A DNA stretch of 64,000 nt from Flavobacterium pokkalii (GCF_014596575.1 NZ_NASZ01000013.1:1-64000), one strand, 5' to 3'. Positions 27,313-38,305 are shown, counted from the stretch's first letter. The notes: a model not told the origin generated them from the letters alone. Numbers and translations are program-made.

Positions 27313-27374
27313 GATCGTTTTATTAAAATTGAGTGCAAACATAATATATTAGTTAATAACTGCATAAAATTTTG

Positions 27375-27382
27375 TAATTTTG
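27375..27382 (+). promoter_or_regulatory. -7 box of the glycogen-synthase-like operon
   Basis: TAATTTTG fits TAnnTTTG and lies 39 bases before the ATG at 27422 in the panC-divergent gap. Confidence 0.45.
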
Positions 27383-27421
27383 CATGGTTTTTATTACCAA
27401 CATAACTAACTAAATTACAAT

Positions 27422-28225
27422 ATGAAAGATAAGAGGATATTATATGTATCATCTGAAGTGGTGCCGTATTTGGCTGAAAATGAGGTTTCTTTAATGTCTT
27501 ATGATGTGCCTAAAATGGTCAATGATCAGGGGGGGCAAATTCGAATTTTTATGCCGAGATATGGTAATATTAATGAAAGAAGACATCAATTACACGAAGT
27601 TATTCGTCTTTCCGGAATGAATTTGGTAGTAAATGACTTAGATATGCCATTGATTATTAAGGTAGCATCTATTCCAAAAGAAAGAATTCAGGTATATTTT
27701 ATTGATAATGACGAATATTTTAAAAGAAAAGCCACATTTGCTGATGAAGACGGAAAATTATATCCGGATAATGACGAGCGGGCTATCTTTTTTGCAAAAG
27801 GTGTCGTTGAAACGGTAAAAAAATTAAACTGGGTTCCTGATATTATTCACGTTCACGGTTGGATGGCAGCGATGTTACCAGTGTATATGAAGCATTTTTA
27901 TAAAAATGAAGCTTTGTTTTCGGATACAAAGATTGTGACTTCGGTTTATGGTCAGTCTTTTGACGGGACTTTGGATGTTGAAATGATTAATAAAGTTAAA
28001 ATGGATGGTGTGCCTCAGGAAGCGGTTGATATGCTTTCGACTCCTGATTATGAGAATATTATTAAAGCTACCGTAATGCACTCAGATGCGGTAATTGTGG
28101 CTTCATCAAATCTTAGTTCAAGTTTAACAAAATTTATTGAAACTTCCGGTAAACCTTTTTTACCTTACGTCCCTAAAGATGCTTTCGCTGACGCGTACAG
28201 CAATTTTTATAAAGAAATGCTTTAA
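27422..28225 (+). CDS. Truncated glycogen/starch-synthase-like protein (GT5 N-domain only)
   Basis: A 267-residue protein equal to the N-terminal Rossmann domain of GT5 glycogen synthases: ILYVSSEVVPYLAENE, IRIFMPRYGNINERR, IIHVHGWMAAMLPVYM and the late DAVIVASSN. It lacks the whole C-terminal GT-B domain (usual enzyme ~480 aa), and the KTGGLADV ADP-glucose loop is replaced by LAENEVSLMSYDVPK. It is therefore unlikely to synthesise glycogen. The same short form is found next to DUF4270 genes in flavobacteria as I recall them. It is 23 bases upstream of the DUF4270 gene, in an operon with glmS. Confidence 0.8.
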   Translation: MKDKRILYVSSEVVPYLAENEVSLMSYDVPKMVNDQGGQIRIFMPRYGNINERRHQLHEVIRLSGMNLVVNDLDMPLIIKVASIPKERIQVYFIDNDEYFKRKATFADEDGKLYPDNDERAIFFAKGVVETVKKLNWVPDIIHVHGWMAAMLPVYMKHFYKNEALFSDTKIVTSVYGQSFDGTLDVEMINKVKMDGVPQEAVDMLSTPDYENIIKATVMHSDAVIVASSNLSSSLTKFIETSGKPFLPYVPKDAFADAYSNFYKEML

Positions 28226-28248
28226 CCCTCAATTTTTAGGTATTTAAT

Positions 28249-29964
28249 ATGCGTAATACTTCTTCTTTTTTTAAGATCATTCTATTATTTGTAACTATTG
28301 TTTTTCTGGCATCCTGTGATAAAGACTATAACTCCATTGGGGGCGATTTAATTGGCGATGAACATTTTGGTTTGGAAAGCGAAAGTTATAATGTGCTTTC
28401 ATATAATCAAAAAGTCGGGGCAGTACAGTCCAGTAATTTGCCGGTTAATGCTTTAGGTGTTTATGAAGACGCTGTTTTTGGGACTACTACGGCAAGTTTT
28501 GTGACTCAGGTCGTTTTGAATTCTCCTAATCCAACAATAGATATGAGTCTGAATCCTTTGGTTGATAATGTAGTTTTGTCAATTCCTTATTTTAGTCATA
28601 TTGATTACAACGCAGTGAATGAGGTTGAAGGAGATAATACTTATATTTTGGATTCTATTTATGGTCCAGAAACAGGGAAAATAAAATTAAGTATCTATGA
28701 GAGTGGTTATTTTATGAGAGATTTAGATCCTGCAACGGGTTTTTTAGAGGCGCAAAAATATTATTCTAATCAAGGAAGTGACTTTGATGGCTTGAAAAAA
28801 TCGACATTGTTGAATGATAGTATAGTTTCTCAAAATGAGGAATTTTTCTTTGATGGAAATGAAATAAGAAAAACTACCACAACTACAACAGATGGTGTAG
28901 AAACAAAAACGACAACGCGTACAGCTCCTGCTATGCAATTGGCTTTGAATAAAAGTTATTTTCAAACAAGAATTATTGATGCGGCAGCATCTGGTGTATT
29001 GGTTACTAATGATGTTTTTAAAAATTATTTTAGAGGATTGTATTTTAAGGTAGAAAAGAATGCTTCTTATCCAGGGCGTTTGGCTATGATGAATTTTAAA
29101 ACAGGTACGGTTACTATTAATTATAAAGAAGATTACCATTATACTGAAAAAGACGAGAGTGGTAATAATGTTGATAAGGTTAAAAGAGTTCTTAAATCTA
29201 TTGTCCTTAATTTGACTGGTAATACTGTAAATTTGTTATCAAATAGTAATAATACAACTTATGAAACCGTTGTTAACAATCCGAATACGACTTCGGGAGA
29301 TGAAAAGTTGTATTTAAAAGGAGGAGAAGGGGCAATGGCTGTTTTAGATCTTTTTGATAAGGCGGATGTTTTAAGTTATGATGAAAACGGGAATGAAGTT
29401 TCCGTTGCTAATGGAGTTCCGGATCAATTGGACGAATTAAGACGTAAAGATCCTGTAACTGGAAAGAAAAAGTTAGTGAATGAAGCTAATTTAGTTTTTC
29501 ATATGGATCATACGGCGATGGGAACAAATAGAATACCAAGCAGAGTTTATTTGTATGACTTGACGAATGCGACTACGGTTTTGGATTATTTGTATGATGG
29601 AACAACCGGAACAAATGCTAAAAACGGATTGTTGATTTACAGTGGATTGTTAGATAAAACGAAAACAAGCGATTACACTTATAAAATCAGAATTACGAAT
29701 CATATTAAAAACTTAATAAGAAATGCTGATTCCACCAATGTGAAATTAGGAGTGGTAGTTACTGAAGATATTAATAACAGTGCCATGAATAAGTTGCGTA
29801 CATCAGTAGTCTTACCGGATGGGACGCCAAGCGGAACAGTATTGTCTAAAGTGCCTCAGGCTTCGGTGATGAGTCCGATGGGAGTGGTGCTGCACGGTGG
29901 AAACTCTTCTGTTCCGGATGATAAAAGATTAAAATTAGAAATATATTACACAAAACCGAATTAA
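28249..29964 (+). CDS. DUF4270 lipoprotein
   Basis: A 571-residue outer-membrane-type lipoprotein. The signal peptide (IILLFVTIVFLASC) has a lipobox whose Cys is followed by DKDYNSIGGDLIGDEHF, the conserved opening of DUF4270 proteins. The rest is beta-rich, with long Ser/Thr/Asn-rich loops and a C-terminal PMGVVLHGG...LKLEIYYTKPN. Function is unknown; members are typically one per genome in Bacteroidota and sit next to glycogen-synthase-like and glmS genes, as here. The gene ends 9 bases before glmS. Confidence 0.85.
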   Translation: MRNTSSFFKIILLFVTIVFLASCDKDYNSIGGDLIGDEHFGLESESYNVLSYNQKVGAVQSSNLPVNALGVYEDAVFGTTTASFVTQVVLNSPNPTIDMSLNPLVDNVVLSIPYFSHIDYNAVNEVEGDNTYILDSIYGPETGKIKLSIYESGYFMRDLDPATGFLEAQKYYSNQGSDFDGLKKSTLLNDSIVSQNEEFFFDGNEIRKTTTTTTDGVETKTTTRTAPAMQLALNKSYFQTRIIDAAASGVLVTNDVFKNYFRGLYFKVEKNASYPGRLAMMNFKTGTVTINYKEDYHYTEKDESGNNVDKVKRVLKSIVLNLTGNTVNLLSNSNNTTYETVVNNPNTTSGDEKLYLKGGEGAMAVLDLFDKADVLSYDENGNEVSVANGVPDQLDELRRKDPVTGKKKLVNEANLVFHMDHTAMGTNRIPSRVYLYDLTNATTVLDYLYDGTTGTNAKNGLLIYSGLLDKTKTSDYTYKIRITNHIKNLIRNADSTNVKLGVVVTEDINNSAMNKLRTSVVLPDGTPSGTVLSKVPQASVMSPMGVVLHGGNSSVPDDKRLKLEIYYTKPN

Positions 29965-29973
29965 TAGAATTAT

Positions 29974-31818
29974 ATGTGTGGAATAGTTGGTTATATAGGT
30001 CATAGAGAGGCTTATCCTATTGTTATCAAAGGTTTGAAAAGACTGGAGTATCGTGGCTATGATAGTGCCGGAGTAATGGTTTATGATGGTTCGATTAAAG
30101 TTTGTAAAACCAAAGGAAAGGTAGCCAGTCTGGAAGAATTAGCTGCAAAACAAATTAGTACCAACGGAACAATTGGAATTGGACACACCCGATGGGCAAC
30201 TCATGGGGTTCCGAATGACGTGAACTCGCATCCGCATCTTTCTAATTCCGGTGAATTAGCTATTGTTCACAACGGAATTATAGAGAATTATGCTCCTTTA
30301 AAAGAAGAGTTAATCAAGCGTGGTTATGTTTTTCATTCGGATACGGATACCGAAGTATTGGTCAATTTGATTGAAGAAGTTCAGAAGAAAGAAAAAATAA
30401 AATTAGGAAAAGCGGTTCAATTGGCATTAAATCAGGTGGTTGGTGCTTATGCGATTGCTGTTTTTGATACTAAAAATCCGGATGAAATTGTGGCGGCTCG
30501 TTTGGGAAGTCCTTTGGCAATCGGAGTTGGAGAAGAAGAGTATTTTATTGCTTCGGATGCTTCGCCTTTTATTGAATATACTTCTAATGCGGTTTATTTG
30601 GAAGATGGAGAAATGGCTAATATTAGTTTGAAAAAGCCAATCAAAATCAGAAAAATTAAAGATGATAGTTTGGTGGATCCTTATATTCAGGAGCTTCAGA
30701 TGAATTTGGAGCAAATTGAAAAAGGAGGTTTCGATCATTTTATGCTAAAAGAAATCTACGAACAACCAAGTGTTATTAAAGATACTTATAGAGGACGTTT
30801 GCATGCTGATAAAGGGATTATTCAGATGTCAGGAGTGGAAGATCATTTAGAGAAATTCCTGAATGCCGACAGAATTATCGTTGTTGCCTGCGGAACTTCC
30901 TGGCATGCCGGTTTGGTAGCAGAATATATTATCGAGGAATTTGCAAGAATTTCGGTAGAAGTAGAATATGCTTCTGAATTTAGATATAGAAATCCAATTA
31001 TTAAGAGTACGGACGTGGTTATTGCAATTTCGCAATCAGGTGAAACTGCCGATACTATGGCGGCTATTAAGTTGGCTAAAGAGCAAGGTGCTTTTGTTTT
31101 CGGAGTTTGTAATGTAGTTGGTTCTTCGATTTCCAGAGAGTCTCACGCAGGAGCTTATACGCATGCCGGACCTGAAATTGGAGTGGCTTCAACAAAGGCT
31201 TTTACTACTCAAATTACAGTATTGACCATGTTGGCACTGCGTTTGGCAAAAGCCAAAGGAACGTTGTCGCATTCTGATTTCCACAGGTATTTGTTGGAGT
31301 TAGAATTGATCCCTGAGAAAGTAAAAGAAGCTTTGGGGACTATCGATAGAGCCAAAGAAATTGCAGCTGCTTTCAAAGATGCGCCAAATTGTTTGTATCT
31401 AGGACGTGGTTATAATTTCCCGGTTGCTTTAGAAGGAGCTTTAAAATTAAAAGAGATCTCTTATATTCATGCAGAAGGTTATCCGGCTGCGGAAATGAAA
31501 CACGGGCCGATTGCTTTGATTGATGAGCAGATGCCGGTGGTTATTATTGCACCGAAACAAGGGCATTATGATAAAATTGTAAGTAATATTCAGGAAATTA
31601 AATCCAGAAGCGGAAAAATTATTGCTGTGGTAACTAAAGGAGATACTCAGGTTAGGGAATTAGCCGATTATATCATAGAAATTCCGGAAACTTCGGATGC
31701 GTTGTCGCCTTTGATTACAACAATTCCATTGCAGTTATTGTCTTATTATATTGCAGTTTACAGAGATTGTAATGTAGATCAACCACGTAACCTGGCTAAA
31801 TCAGTAACGGTAGAATAG
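29974..31818 (+). CDS. glmS: Glutamine-fructose-6-phosphate aminotransferase
   Basis: Makes glucosamine-6-phosphate, the first step to UDP-GlcNAc for peptidoglycan and LPS. The 614 residues begin MCGIVGYIG, with the amidotransferase nucleophile Cys2 exposed after Met removal. An N-terminal glutaminase domain (about 2-225) is followed by two SIS isomerase domains (about 285-455 and 455-600), with VACGTSWHAGL and AISQSGETADT sugar-phosphate loops. It ends in DQPRNLAKSVTVE, the usual C-loop. No glmS ribozyme-like leader is expected or seen, since the gene follows DUF4270 directly. Confidence 0.97.
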   Translation: MCGIVGYIGHREAYPIVIKGLKRLEYRGYDSAGVMVYDGSIKVCKTKGKVASLEELAAKQISTNGTIGIGHTRWATHGVPNDVNSHPHLSNSGELAIVHNGIIENYAPLKEELIKRGYVFHSDTDTEVLVNLIEEVQKKEKIKLGKAVQLALNQVVGAYAIAVFDTKNPDEIVAARLGSPLAIGVGEEEYFIASDASPFIEYTSNAVYLEDGEMANISLKKPIKIRKIKDDSLVDPYIQELQMNLEQIEKGGFDHFMLKEIYEQPSVIKDTYRGRLHADKGIIQMSGVEDHLEKFLNADRIIVVACGTSWHAGLVAEYIIEEFARISVEVEYASEFRYRNPIIKSTDVVIAISQSGETADTMAAIKLAKEQGAFVFGVCNVVGSSISRESHAGAYTHAGPEIGVASTKAFTTQITVLTMLALRLAKAKGTLSHSDFHRYLLELELIPEKVKEALGTIDRAKEIAAAFKDAPNCLYLGRGYNFPVALEGALKLKEISYIHAEGYPAAEMKHGPIALIDEQMPVVIIAPKQGHYDKIVSNIQEIKSRSGKIIAVVTKGDTQVRELADYIIEIPETSDALSPLITTIPLQLLSYYIAVYRDCNVDQPRNLAKSVTVE

Positions 31819-31843
31819 TTTATATAAAAACATATTTTTTAGA

Positions 31844-31872
31844 AAAGCGGGATGAAAGTCTCGCTTTTTTTT
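31844..31872 (+). terminator. glmS terminator
   Basis: AAGCGGGA and TCTCGCTT form a stem (one G-T pair) around TGAAAG, followed by an eight-T run, 26 bases after glmS. Confidence 0.85.
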
Positions 31873-32036
31873 GTTTGTAATTTTAGGTAAACAAGCAGGT
31901 TATCAATGGTGTTGAATTGGTAATTTGATAATGGAAGTTGGTTTTTTTGGTTGAATTTTTAAAAAGAGGGCTTTATATTATTATTTTGTTAAAATTAGTA
32001 TTATTTTAGTAGTCCAAATCATAAACTTAACCAATT

Positions 32037-34922
32037 ATGAAAGCTTATCTATTTTTCTCGTTTCTGTTTTTTTGTAGCGTAAATTTTGCTCAAAATACAG
32101 TTGAAGGTTCAATTGTTGAAAAGAACAATTTGCCAGTTGTAGGTGCTAATATTCGTGTTGTTGGTGAAACTGCTGCGACAGTAACTGACAGCGATGGAAA
32201 GTTTCTTTTAAGTACGTCTTTGCGTTTTCCTTATGAACTTGAGGTAAGTAGTGTAGGTTTTAAAACCAAAAAAATTACGATAACTTCTAAAAAACAGTTG
32301 ATCGGGATTTTTCTTGAAGAAGAGCAAAATGTGTTGGATGAAATTGTAGTTTCGGCTTCCAGAACTCCGGAACGGATTTTTGAATCGCCGGTTACTATTG
32401 AAAGAATGGGGATTTCGGATGTGAAGAAAACGGCTTCGGCAACTTTTTATGACGGTTTGGAAAATCTGAAAGAAGTACAAATGAATACCAGTAGTTTGAC
32501 TTTTAAATCGATTAATACCCGTGGTTTTGCTACGGTAGCTAATACTCGTTTTATGCAATTGGTGGATGGCATGGATAATTCTTCTCCTTTATTGAATTTT
32601 GTTCTGGGAAATATGGTTGGTATTTCTGAAATCGATGTGCAAAGTGTCGAATTGTTACCTGGAGCTTCTTCGGCTTTGTATGGGGCGAATGCATTTAACG
32701 GAATTCTGTTTATGAATAGCAAGAGTCCGTTTAATTATCAGGGAATTACCGCTTATGCAAAATACGGACAAACGAGTCAAAAAGCGGCCAGAACTAATGA
32801 TTTTGTAGATTATGGGATTCGAATGGCGCATGCCTTTGATAAACATTTTGCTGCCAAAGCTAATTTTGCTTACATGAGAGGTACAGATTGGTATGCGACA
32901 GATTATAGAGATAGATTTGTGGATGGAAGAGATAGAACAAGCCCTAATTATGATGGAACGAATGTTTATGGTGATGAGGTGAGTACCAATATTTATAATG
33001 TAGGACAAAAAATGATTACGAGCGGTGCCTGGGCAATGACAGGTTTGCCGGATAGTTTTGCGGAATATTTGCCTAAGGAAAATGTGTCGAGAACCGGATA
33101 TAACGAAGTCGATTTAACCGATAATAAAGCCAGTAACACTAAAATTGATTTGGCACTTCATTTCAGACCTTTTGGGAATGAGAATTTTGAAATTATCTGG
33201 TTGAGTAAGTTTGGTTTTGGGAATGCCGTTTATCAGGGAGCGAATCGTTATTATTTGAATAACTTTTTTATGCAACAACATAAATTAGAATTCAAAGGGA
33301 AGAACTTTTTTCTAAGAGGGTATACCACTTCTGAAGATGGAGGGAATTCCTATGATATGCTTTTTACAGGGATTAATGTAAACAGAGCATGGAAATCGGA
33401 TGAAACCTGGTTTGGGACTTATGCAGCAAATTATGCCGGGGTTTATGGGAATCCGGCGAGTCCTTTGTATAATAATGCTGCCGGCGCACATGTTTATGCG
33501 AGAGCTCAGGCTGATGTAGGTAGATTGATGCCGGGAACTGCGGCTTTTAAAGCGGCTTTTAATAGTGTTATTGCTGAACCGGATGTTTTGACGGGCTCGA
33601 GATTAGTAGATAATTCTAAAATTTATCATTCGGATGCAAATTATAATTTTAAAGATTTAATCCAATTTGCTGAAATTCAAATTGGAGGTTCGTTTAGAGA
33701 ATATCAGTTGAATTCTCACGGAAGAATTTATACGGACGACAATGGGCCAATTCATTATAATGAGTACGGCGCTTATACACAATTGATGAAAAAGTTTATG
33801 GAGGAGCGTTTGAAATTTACAGGTTCCATACGTTATGATAAATCGCAAAATTTTGATGGGAATTTTTCGCCAAGACTTTCATTGGTTTACGCAGCTGGTG
33901 AAAATAAACAGCATAATTTCAGAGCTTCGTTTCAAACCGGTTTTAGAAACCCGACAACGCAGGATCAATATATAGGTTTTAATATTGGAAATGCAGTTTT
34001 AATTGGTTCAGCTCCGGATAATTTATCTAGATATTCGGAAACATTACCGGTTAGTACAGCTGCCGGGCAGTCTTACGCCGGTGGGACTTCGGCTATTATG
34101 ACGGGAAATGAGGCTTATAATAATTCGTATACCGCAAGTTCGGTGCAGGCTTTTGAAGCTTTTGCTGCTGCTAATCCCGGAAATAAACCCGGAGCTGCTG
34201 CATTATTGCGAAAAACAGCCATTAATTATGTGAAGCCAGAAGAAGTGAAGGCATTTGAATTGGGTTATCGTTCTAGGGTTAAAGAGGTGATAATTGATGT
34301 TAGTGCTTATTATAACATTTATAATAATTTTATAGGAAATGTAAATGCTGTTGCGCCTTTGTATGGTAAGGCGTCTAATACTTTTGATTTTGCTTCCGGA
34401 GCGCCTACTTATGGTACAAATCCTGAAGTGCAGTCTTTACACGCTTTGGCAAATGGTAATTATCGCATTTATCAGTTGTATACCAATACGAATGTAGAAA
34501 TTAAATCATTTGGATTGGGTGTTGGGCTTTCGCGAAAAGTTTATAAAAATTTCGAATTAGGAATGAATTACAATTATGCTGAGTTTGATTTTGATCAGGC
34601 AAAAGATCCAAGTTTTGAAGCTGGCTTTAATACACCGAAACATAGAGCGAAAATTTCTTTAGGCAATGAAGAATTATTTAAAAATTTTGGATTTAACATC
34701 AGCGGTCGATGGAATTCTGATTATAAGTGGGAATCTTCAATGATTGATGGTATGGTAAAATCGGCTACGGTTGTCGATGCTCAAATGAATTACAGAATCC
34801 CTTCACTTAAATCGACTTTAAAAGTTGCGGCTTCTAATATTGGAGGAAAAGAGTATATGCAGGTTTTAGGAGCGGGATTAATCGGGCAGCAGTATTTTGT
34901 TTCCTGGACGGTAAATCCGTAG
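32037..34922 (+). CDS. TonB-dependent receptor
   Basis: A 961-residue outer-membrane receptor. The signal peptide is MKAYLFFSFLFFCSVNFAQN. A carboxypeptidase-regulatory-like domain (about 20-95; VGANIRVVGETAATVTDSDGKFLL) precedes the plug (LDEIVVSASRTPERIFESPVT; ASSALYGANAFNGILFMNSK). A large beta barrel runs from about 240 to 961. No SusD-like partner or uptake accessory is adjacent, so it is a stand-alone TBDT and its ligand cannot be read from context. The gap 31819-32036 contains only the glmS terminator and AT-rich sequence. Confidence 0.92.
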   Translation: MKAYLFFSFLFFCSVNFAQNTVEGSIVEKNNLPVVGANIRVVGETAATVTDSDGKFLLSTSLRFPYELEVSSVGFKTKKITITSKKQLIGIFLEEEQNVLDEIVVSASRTPERIFESPVTIERMGISDVKKTASATFYDGLENLKEVQMNTSSLTFKSINTRGFATVANTRFMQLVDGMDNSSPLLNFVLGNMVGISEIDVQSVELLPGASSALYGANAFNGILFMNSKSPFNYQGITAYAKYGQTSQKAARTNDFVDYGIRMAHAFDKHFAAKANFAYMRGTDWYATDYRDRFVDGRDRTSPNYDGTNVYGDEVSTNIYNVGQKMITSGAWAMTGLPDSFAEYLPKENVSRTGYNEVDLTDNKASNTKIDLALHFRPFGNENFEIIWLSKFGFGNAVYQGANRYYLNNFFMQQHKLEFKGKNFFLRGYTTSEDGGNSYDMLFTGINVNRAWKSDETWFGTYAANYAGVYGNPASPLYNNAAGAHVYARAQADVGRLMPGTAAFKAAFNSVIAEPDVLTGSRLVDNSKIYHSDANYNFKDLIQFAEIQIGGSFREYQLNSHGRIYTDDNGPIHYNEYGAYTQLMKKFMEERLKFTGSIRYDKSQNFDGNFSPRLSLVYAAGENKQHNFRASFQTGFRNPTTQDQYIGFNIGNAVLIGSAPDNLSRYSETLPVSTAAGQSYAGGTSAIMTGNEAYNNSYTASSVQAFEAFAAANPGNKPGAAALLRKTAINYVKPEEVKAFELGYRSRVKEVIIDVSAYYNIYNNFIGNVNAVAPLYGKASNTFDFASGAPTYGTNPEVQSLHALANGNYRIYQLYTNTNVEIKSFGLGVGLSRKVYKNFELGMNYNYAEFDFDQAKDPSFEAGFNTPKHRAKISLGNEELFKNFGFNISGRWNSDYKWESSMIDGMVKSATVVDAQMNYRIPSLKSTLKVAASNIGGKEYMQVLGAGLIGQQYFVSWTVNP

Positions 34923-35086
34923 TTTTTGGAGGGTTTGGAAAAACCAAATTTCTATATTTTTTGAAAAAATTGATAATTGTTCCAAAATCATATCTGATTG
35001 TTTTAAGGTAATATGGCTTTCAGAAGCGGTTTTTAAAGCGGTTTTTAGGGATGGTTTTATTTTTTTATGTTTTTTAAATAAAATTG
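34923..35086. other. AT-rich gene-free spacer
   Basis: No ORF, RNA gene or clear hairpin is visible between the TonB receptor stop and the atpD promoter. One near-tandem GCGGTTTTTA-like pair lies at about 35026-35048. Confidence 0.5.
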
Positions 35087-35116
35087 TTGATTTTTTATTT
35101 TAAAAAATTATCTTTG
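35087..35116 (+). promoter_or_regulatory. atpD-atpC promoter
   Basis: TTG at 35087-35089 and TATCTTTG at 35109-35116 fit the Bacteroidota sigma-A consensus (TTG, 19 bp, TAnnTTTG). This gives an untranslated leader of about 80 nt before atpD. Confidence 0.7.
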
Positions 35117-35196
35117 CGCTCTGAAAAAACACCTAAACAGTAAATTTTAAAGGTGTGTATTTCATAAACCTAAATAGCTGTTTAATAAATACATAA

Positions 35197-36711
<1,515 letters not shown>

Positions 36712-36719
36712 AATCAGTA

Positions 36720-36773
36720 AGCAGTTTTCAGTTGGCAGTTTTCAGACTTCTAACTTCTAACTTCTAACTTCTA
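36720..36773 (+). repeat. Short tandem repeats in the atpD-atpC gap
   Basis: AGCAGTTTTCAG and GGCAGTTTTCAG (36720-36731 and 36734-36745) are followed by four perfect copies of the 7-mer ACTTCTA (36746-36773). The whole 73-bp gap between atpD and atpC is made of these repeats. Confidence 0.8.
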
Positions 36774-36784
36774 ACTCAAAAAAT

Positions 36785-37066
36785 ATGATTTTAGAAATAG
36801 TATCACCAGAAGCATCTTTGTTTAAAGGAGAAATCACATCAATCACTTTGCCGGGTGTGGATGGTAGTTTTCAGATATTAAACAATCACGCTCCAATAGT
36901 TTCCTTACTTCAAAAAGGAACTGTAAAAATTACAGCTCCTAGTTTTAAGTTCAACAAAGAAACAGCAGCATTGTTTACTAAAGTAAATGATCAAAACTAT
37001 ACGTTGGCTATTTCTTCAGGAACTATTGAAATGAAAGACAATAAAGTAATTGTTTTAGCCGACTAA
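36785..37066 (+). CDS. atpC: F1F0 ATP synthase subunit epsilon, short form
   Basis: A 93-residue protein with the beta-sandwich of epsilon (MILEIVSPEASLFKGEITSITLPGVDGSFQILNNHAPIVSLL). It couples gamma to the c-ring. The C-terminal helical hairpin that inhibits ATP hydrolysis in E. coli (about residues 88-139) is absent; the protein stops at KVIVLAD. Short epsilons are common in Bacteroidota. The gene has a repeat-filled spacer from atpD and a terminator 20 bases downstream. Confidence 0.95.
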   Translation: MILEIVSPEASLFKGEITSITLPGVDGSFQILNNHAPIVSLLQKGTVKITAPSFKFNKETAALFTKVNDQNYTLAISSGTIEMKDNKVIVLAD

Positions 37067-37086
37067 GACAATCAAGGTTAATATAA

Positions 37087-37117
37087 AAACGTCAAGCATT
37101 GCTTGGCGTTTTTTTTT
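37087..37117 (+). terminator. atpC terminator
   Basis: AACGTCAAGC and GCTTGGCGTT form a near-perfect stem with a 3-nt loop, followed by eight T. The bioF -7 box starts at its last T, so the two genes are packed tightly. Confidence 0.85.
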
Positions 37118-37124
37118 ACTTTTG
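37117..37124 (+). promoter_or_regulatory. Possible bioF -7 box (leaderless)
   Basis: TACTTTTG fits TAnnTTTG and is only five bases before the bioF ATG at 37130. It follows directly on the atpC terminator, so bioF needs its own promoter. Confidence 0.45.
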
Positions 37125-37129
37125 TTTTT

Positions 37130-38305
37130 ATGAAAAAATTACCCAACAATCTTAAAGCAAAGTTAGAGGCTAGAATAAAAAACAATGCCTTGCGGCAGTT
37201 GCCAAAACCTAATGGTTTAATCGATTTTGCTTCCAATGATTATCTTGGTTTTTCAAAATCAGAGGCGATTTTTAATGCTGCGCATCAGTATTTATTAGCG
37301 AATAATTGTACCCAAAATGGCGCCACAGGTTCACGTTTAATATCTGGAAATCATCAAATATATCAAGAAGCAGAAAACTATATTGCTCAATTCCATCAAT
37401 CGGAGGCGGCATTGATTTTTAATTCGGGATATGATGCTAATGTTGGGTTTTTTAGTTCGGTGCCGCAAAAAGGAGATTTGATACTTTATGACGAACTTTG
37501 TCATGCTTCCATTCGTGACGGTATTCAGCTATCAAATGCTAAATCATATAAGTTTAAGCACAATGATTTTGAAGACTTAGAAAGACTTATTTTACGGTCT
37601 AATGGTAACGAAATTATACCAAATGAAGCTGAAGTGCAACTCACAACTGTTTACATTGTTACTGAATCTGTTTTTTCAATGGATGGTGATTGCCCAAATA
37701 TTGAAGAATTGCTTGCAGTTTCCGAAAAGTATGGTTGTTATGTTGTGGTTGATGAGGCGCATGCTTTGGGGGTTTTTGGTATTAATGGATCTGGATTGGT
37801 GCAGCAGTTTGCTCTACAAAACAAGGTTTTTGCTAGAATTGTGACCTTTGGAAAAGGATTGGGATGTCATGGTGCAGCAGTTGTAGGGAGTGAGGAATTA
37901 AGAGCATATTTGGTCAATTTTGCTCGTTCTTTTATATATACCACAGGGCTTTCGCCTCATTCAGTTGCGACAATTTTAGTTGCGTATCAGCAATTGGAAA
38001 CCGAACAAAATGATGTTCATTTGTTGAGAGAAAATATCGTTCATTTTAATCAGCAAAAGAATTTGTTGGGTTTAAAACCGCTTTTTGTTAGATCTAAGTC
38101 AGCAATTCAAAGTGCGATTATTCCAGGGAATGATAAGGTAAAATCGATTGCTAATAAGCTTCAGGAAAAAGGATTTGATGTGAAACCGATACTTTCACCA
38201 ACAGTTCCAGAAGGACAAGAGCGTTTGCGTTTTTGTTTGCATGCTTTTAATTCTAAAGAAGCCATTACTGAAGTTTTAACTTTGTTGAGTACTTTTGTTT
38301 TTTAG
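37130..38305 (+). CDS. bioF: 8-amino-7-oxononanoate synthase
   Basis: A PLP enzyme that condenses pimeloyl-ACP or pimeloyl-CoA with alanine in biotin synthesis. Starting at 37130 (MKKLPNNLKAKLEAR) it has 391 residues; the longer TTG-started frame from 37103 begins inside the atpC terminator and is rejected. Visible are FASNDYLGFS, TGSRLISGNHQIYQEAE, VDEAHALGVFG and the PLP Lys242 in FGKGLGCHGAA. It is the first gene of the biotin cluster; the next intact one is bioD beyond the GxxExxY insertion. Confidence 0.95.
   Translation: MKKLPNNLKAKLEARIKNNALRQLPKPNGLIDFASNDYLGFSKSEAIFNAAHQYLLANNCTQNGATGSRLISGNHQIYQEAENYIAQFHQSEAALIFNSGYDANVGFFSSVPQKGDLILYDELCHASIRDGIQLSNAKSYKFKHNDFEDLERLILRSNGNEIIPNEAEVQLTTVYIVTESVFSMDGDCPNIEELLAVSEKYGCYVVVDEAHALGVFGINGSGLVQQFALQNKVFARIVTFGKGLGCHGAAVVGSEELRAYLVNFARSFIYTTGLSPHSVATILVAYQQLETEQNDVHLLRENIVHFNQQKNLLGLKPLFVRSKSAIQSAIIPGNDKVKSIANKLQEKGFDVKPILSPTVPEGQERLRFCLHAFNSKEAITEVLTLLSTFVF

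Noticed and set aside
32037-34922. SusC-type receptor of a polysaccharide locus
   Set aside because: There is no SusD partner, and no glycan enzymes are adjacent; it is called a stand-alone TonB-dependent receptor.
36720-36773. CRISPR-like array between atpD and atpC
   Set aside because: The units are contiguous 7-mers with no spacers; this is a simple tandem repeat.
37103-37129. Longer bioF start (TTG at 37103)
   Set aside because: That codon lies in the stem of the atpC terminator and the family N-terminus starts at 37130.
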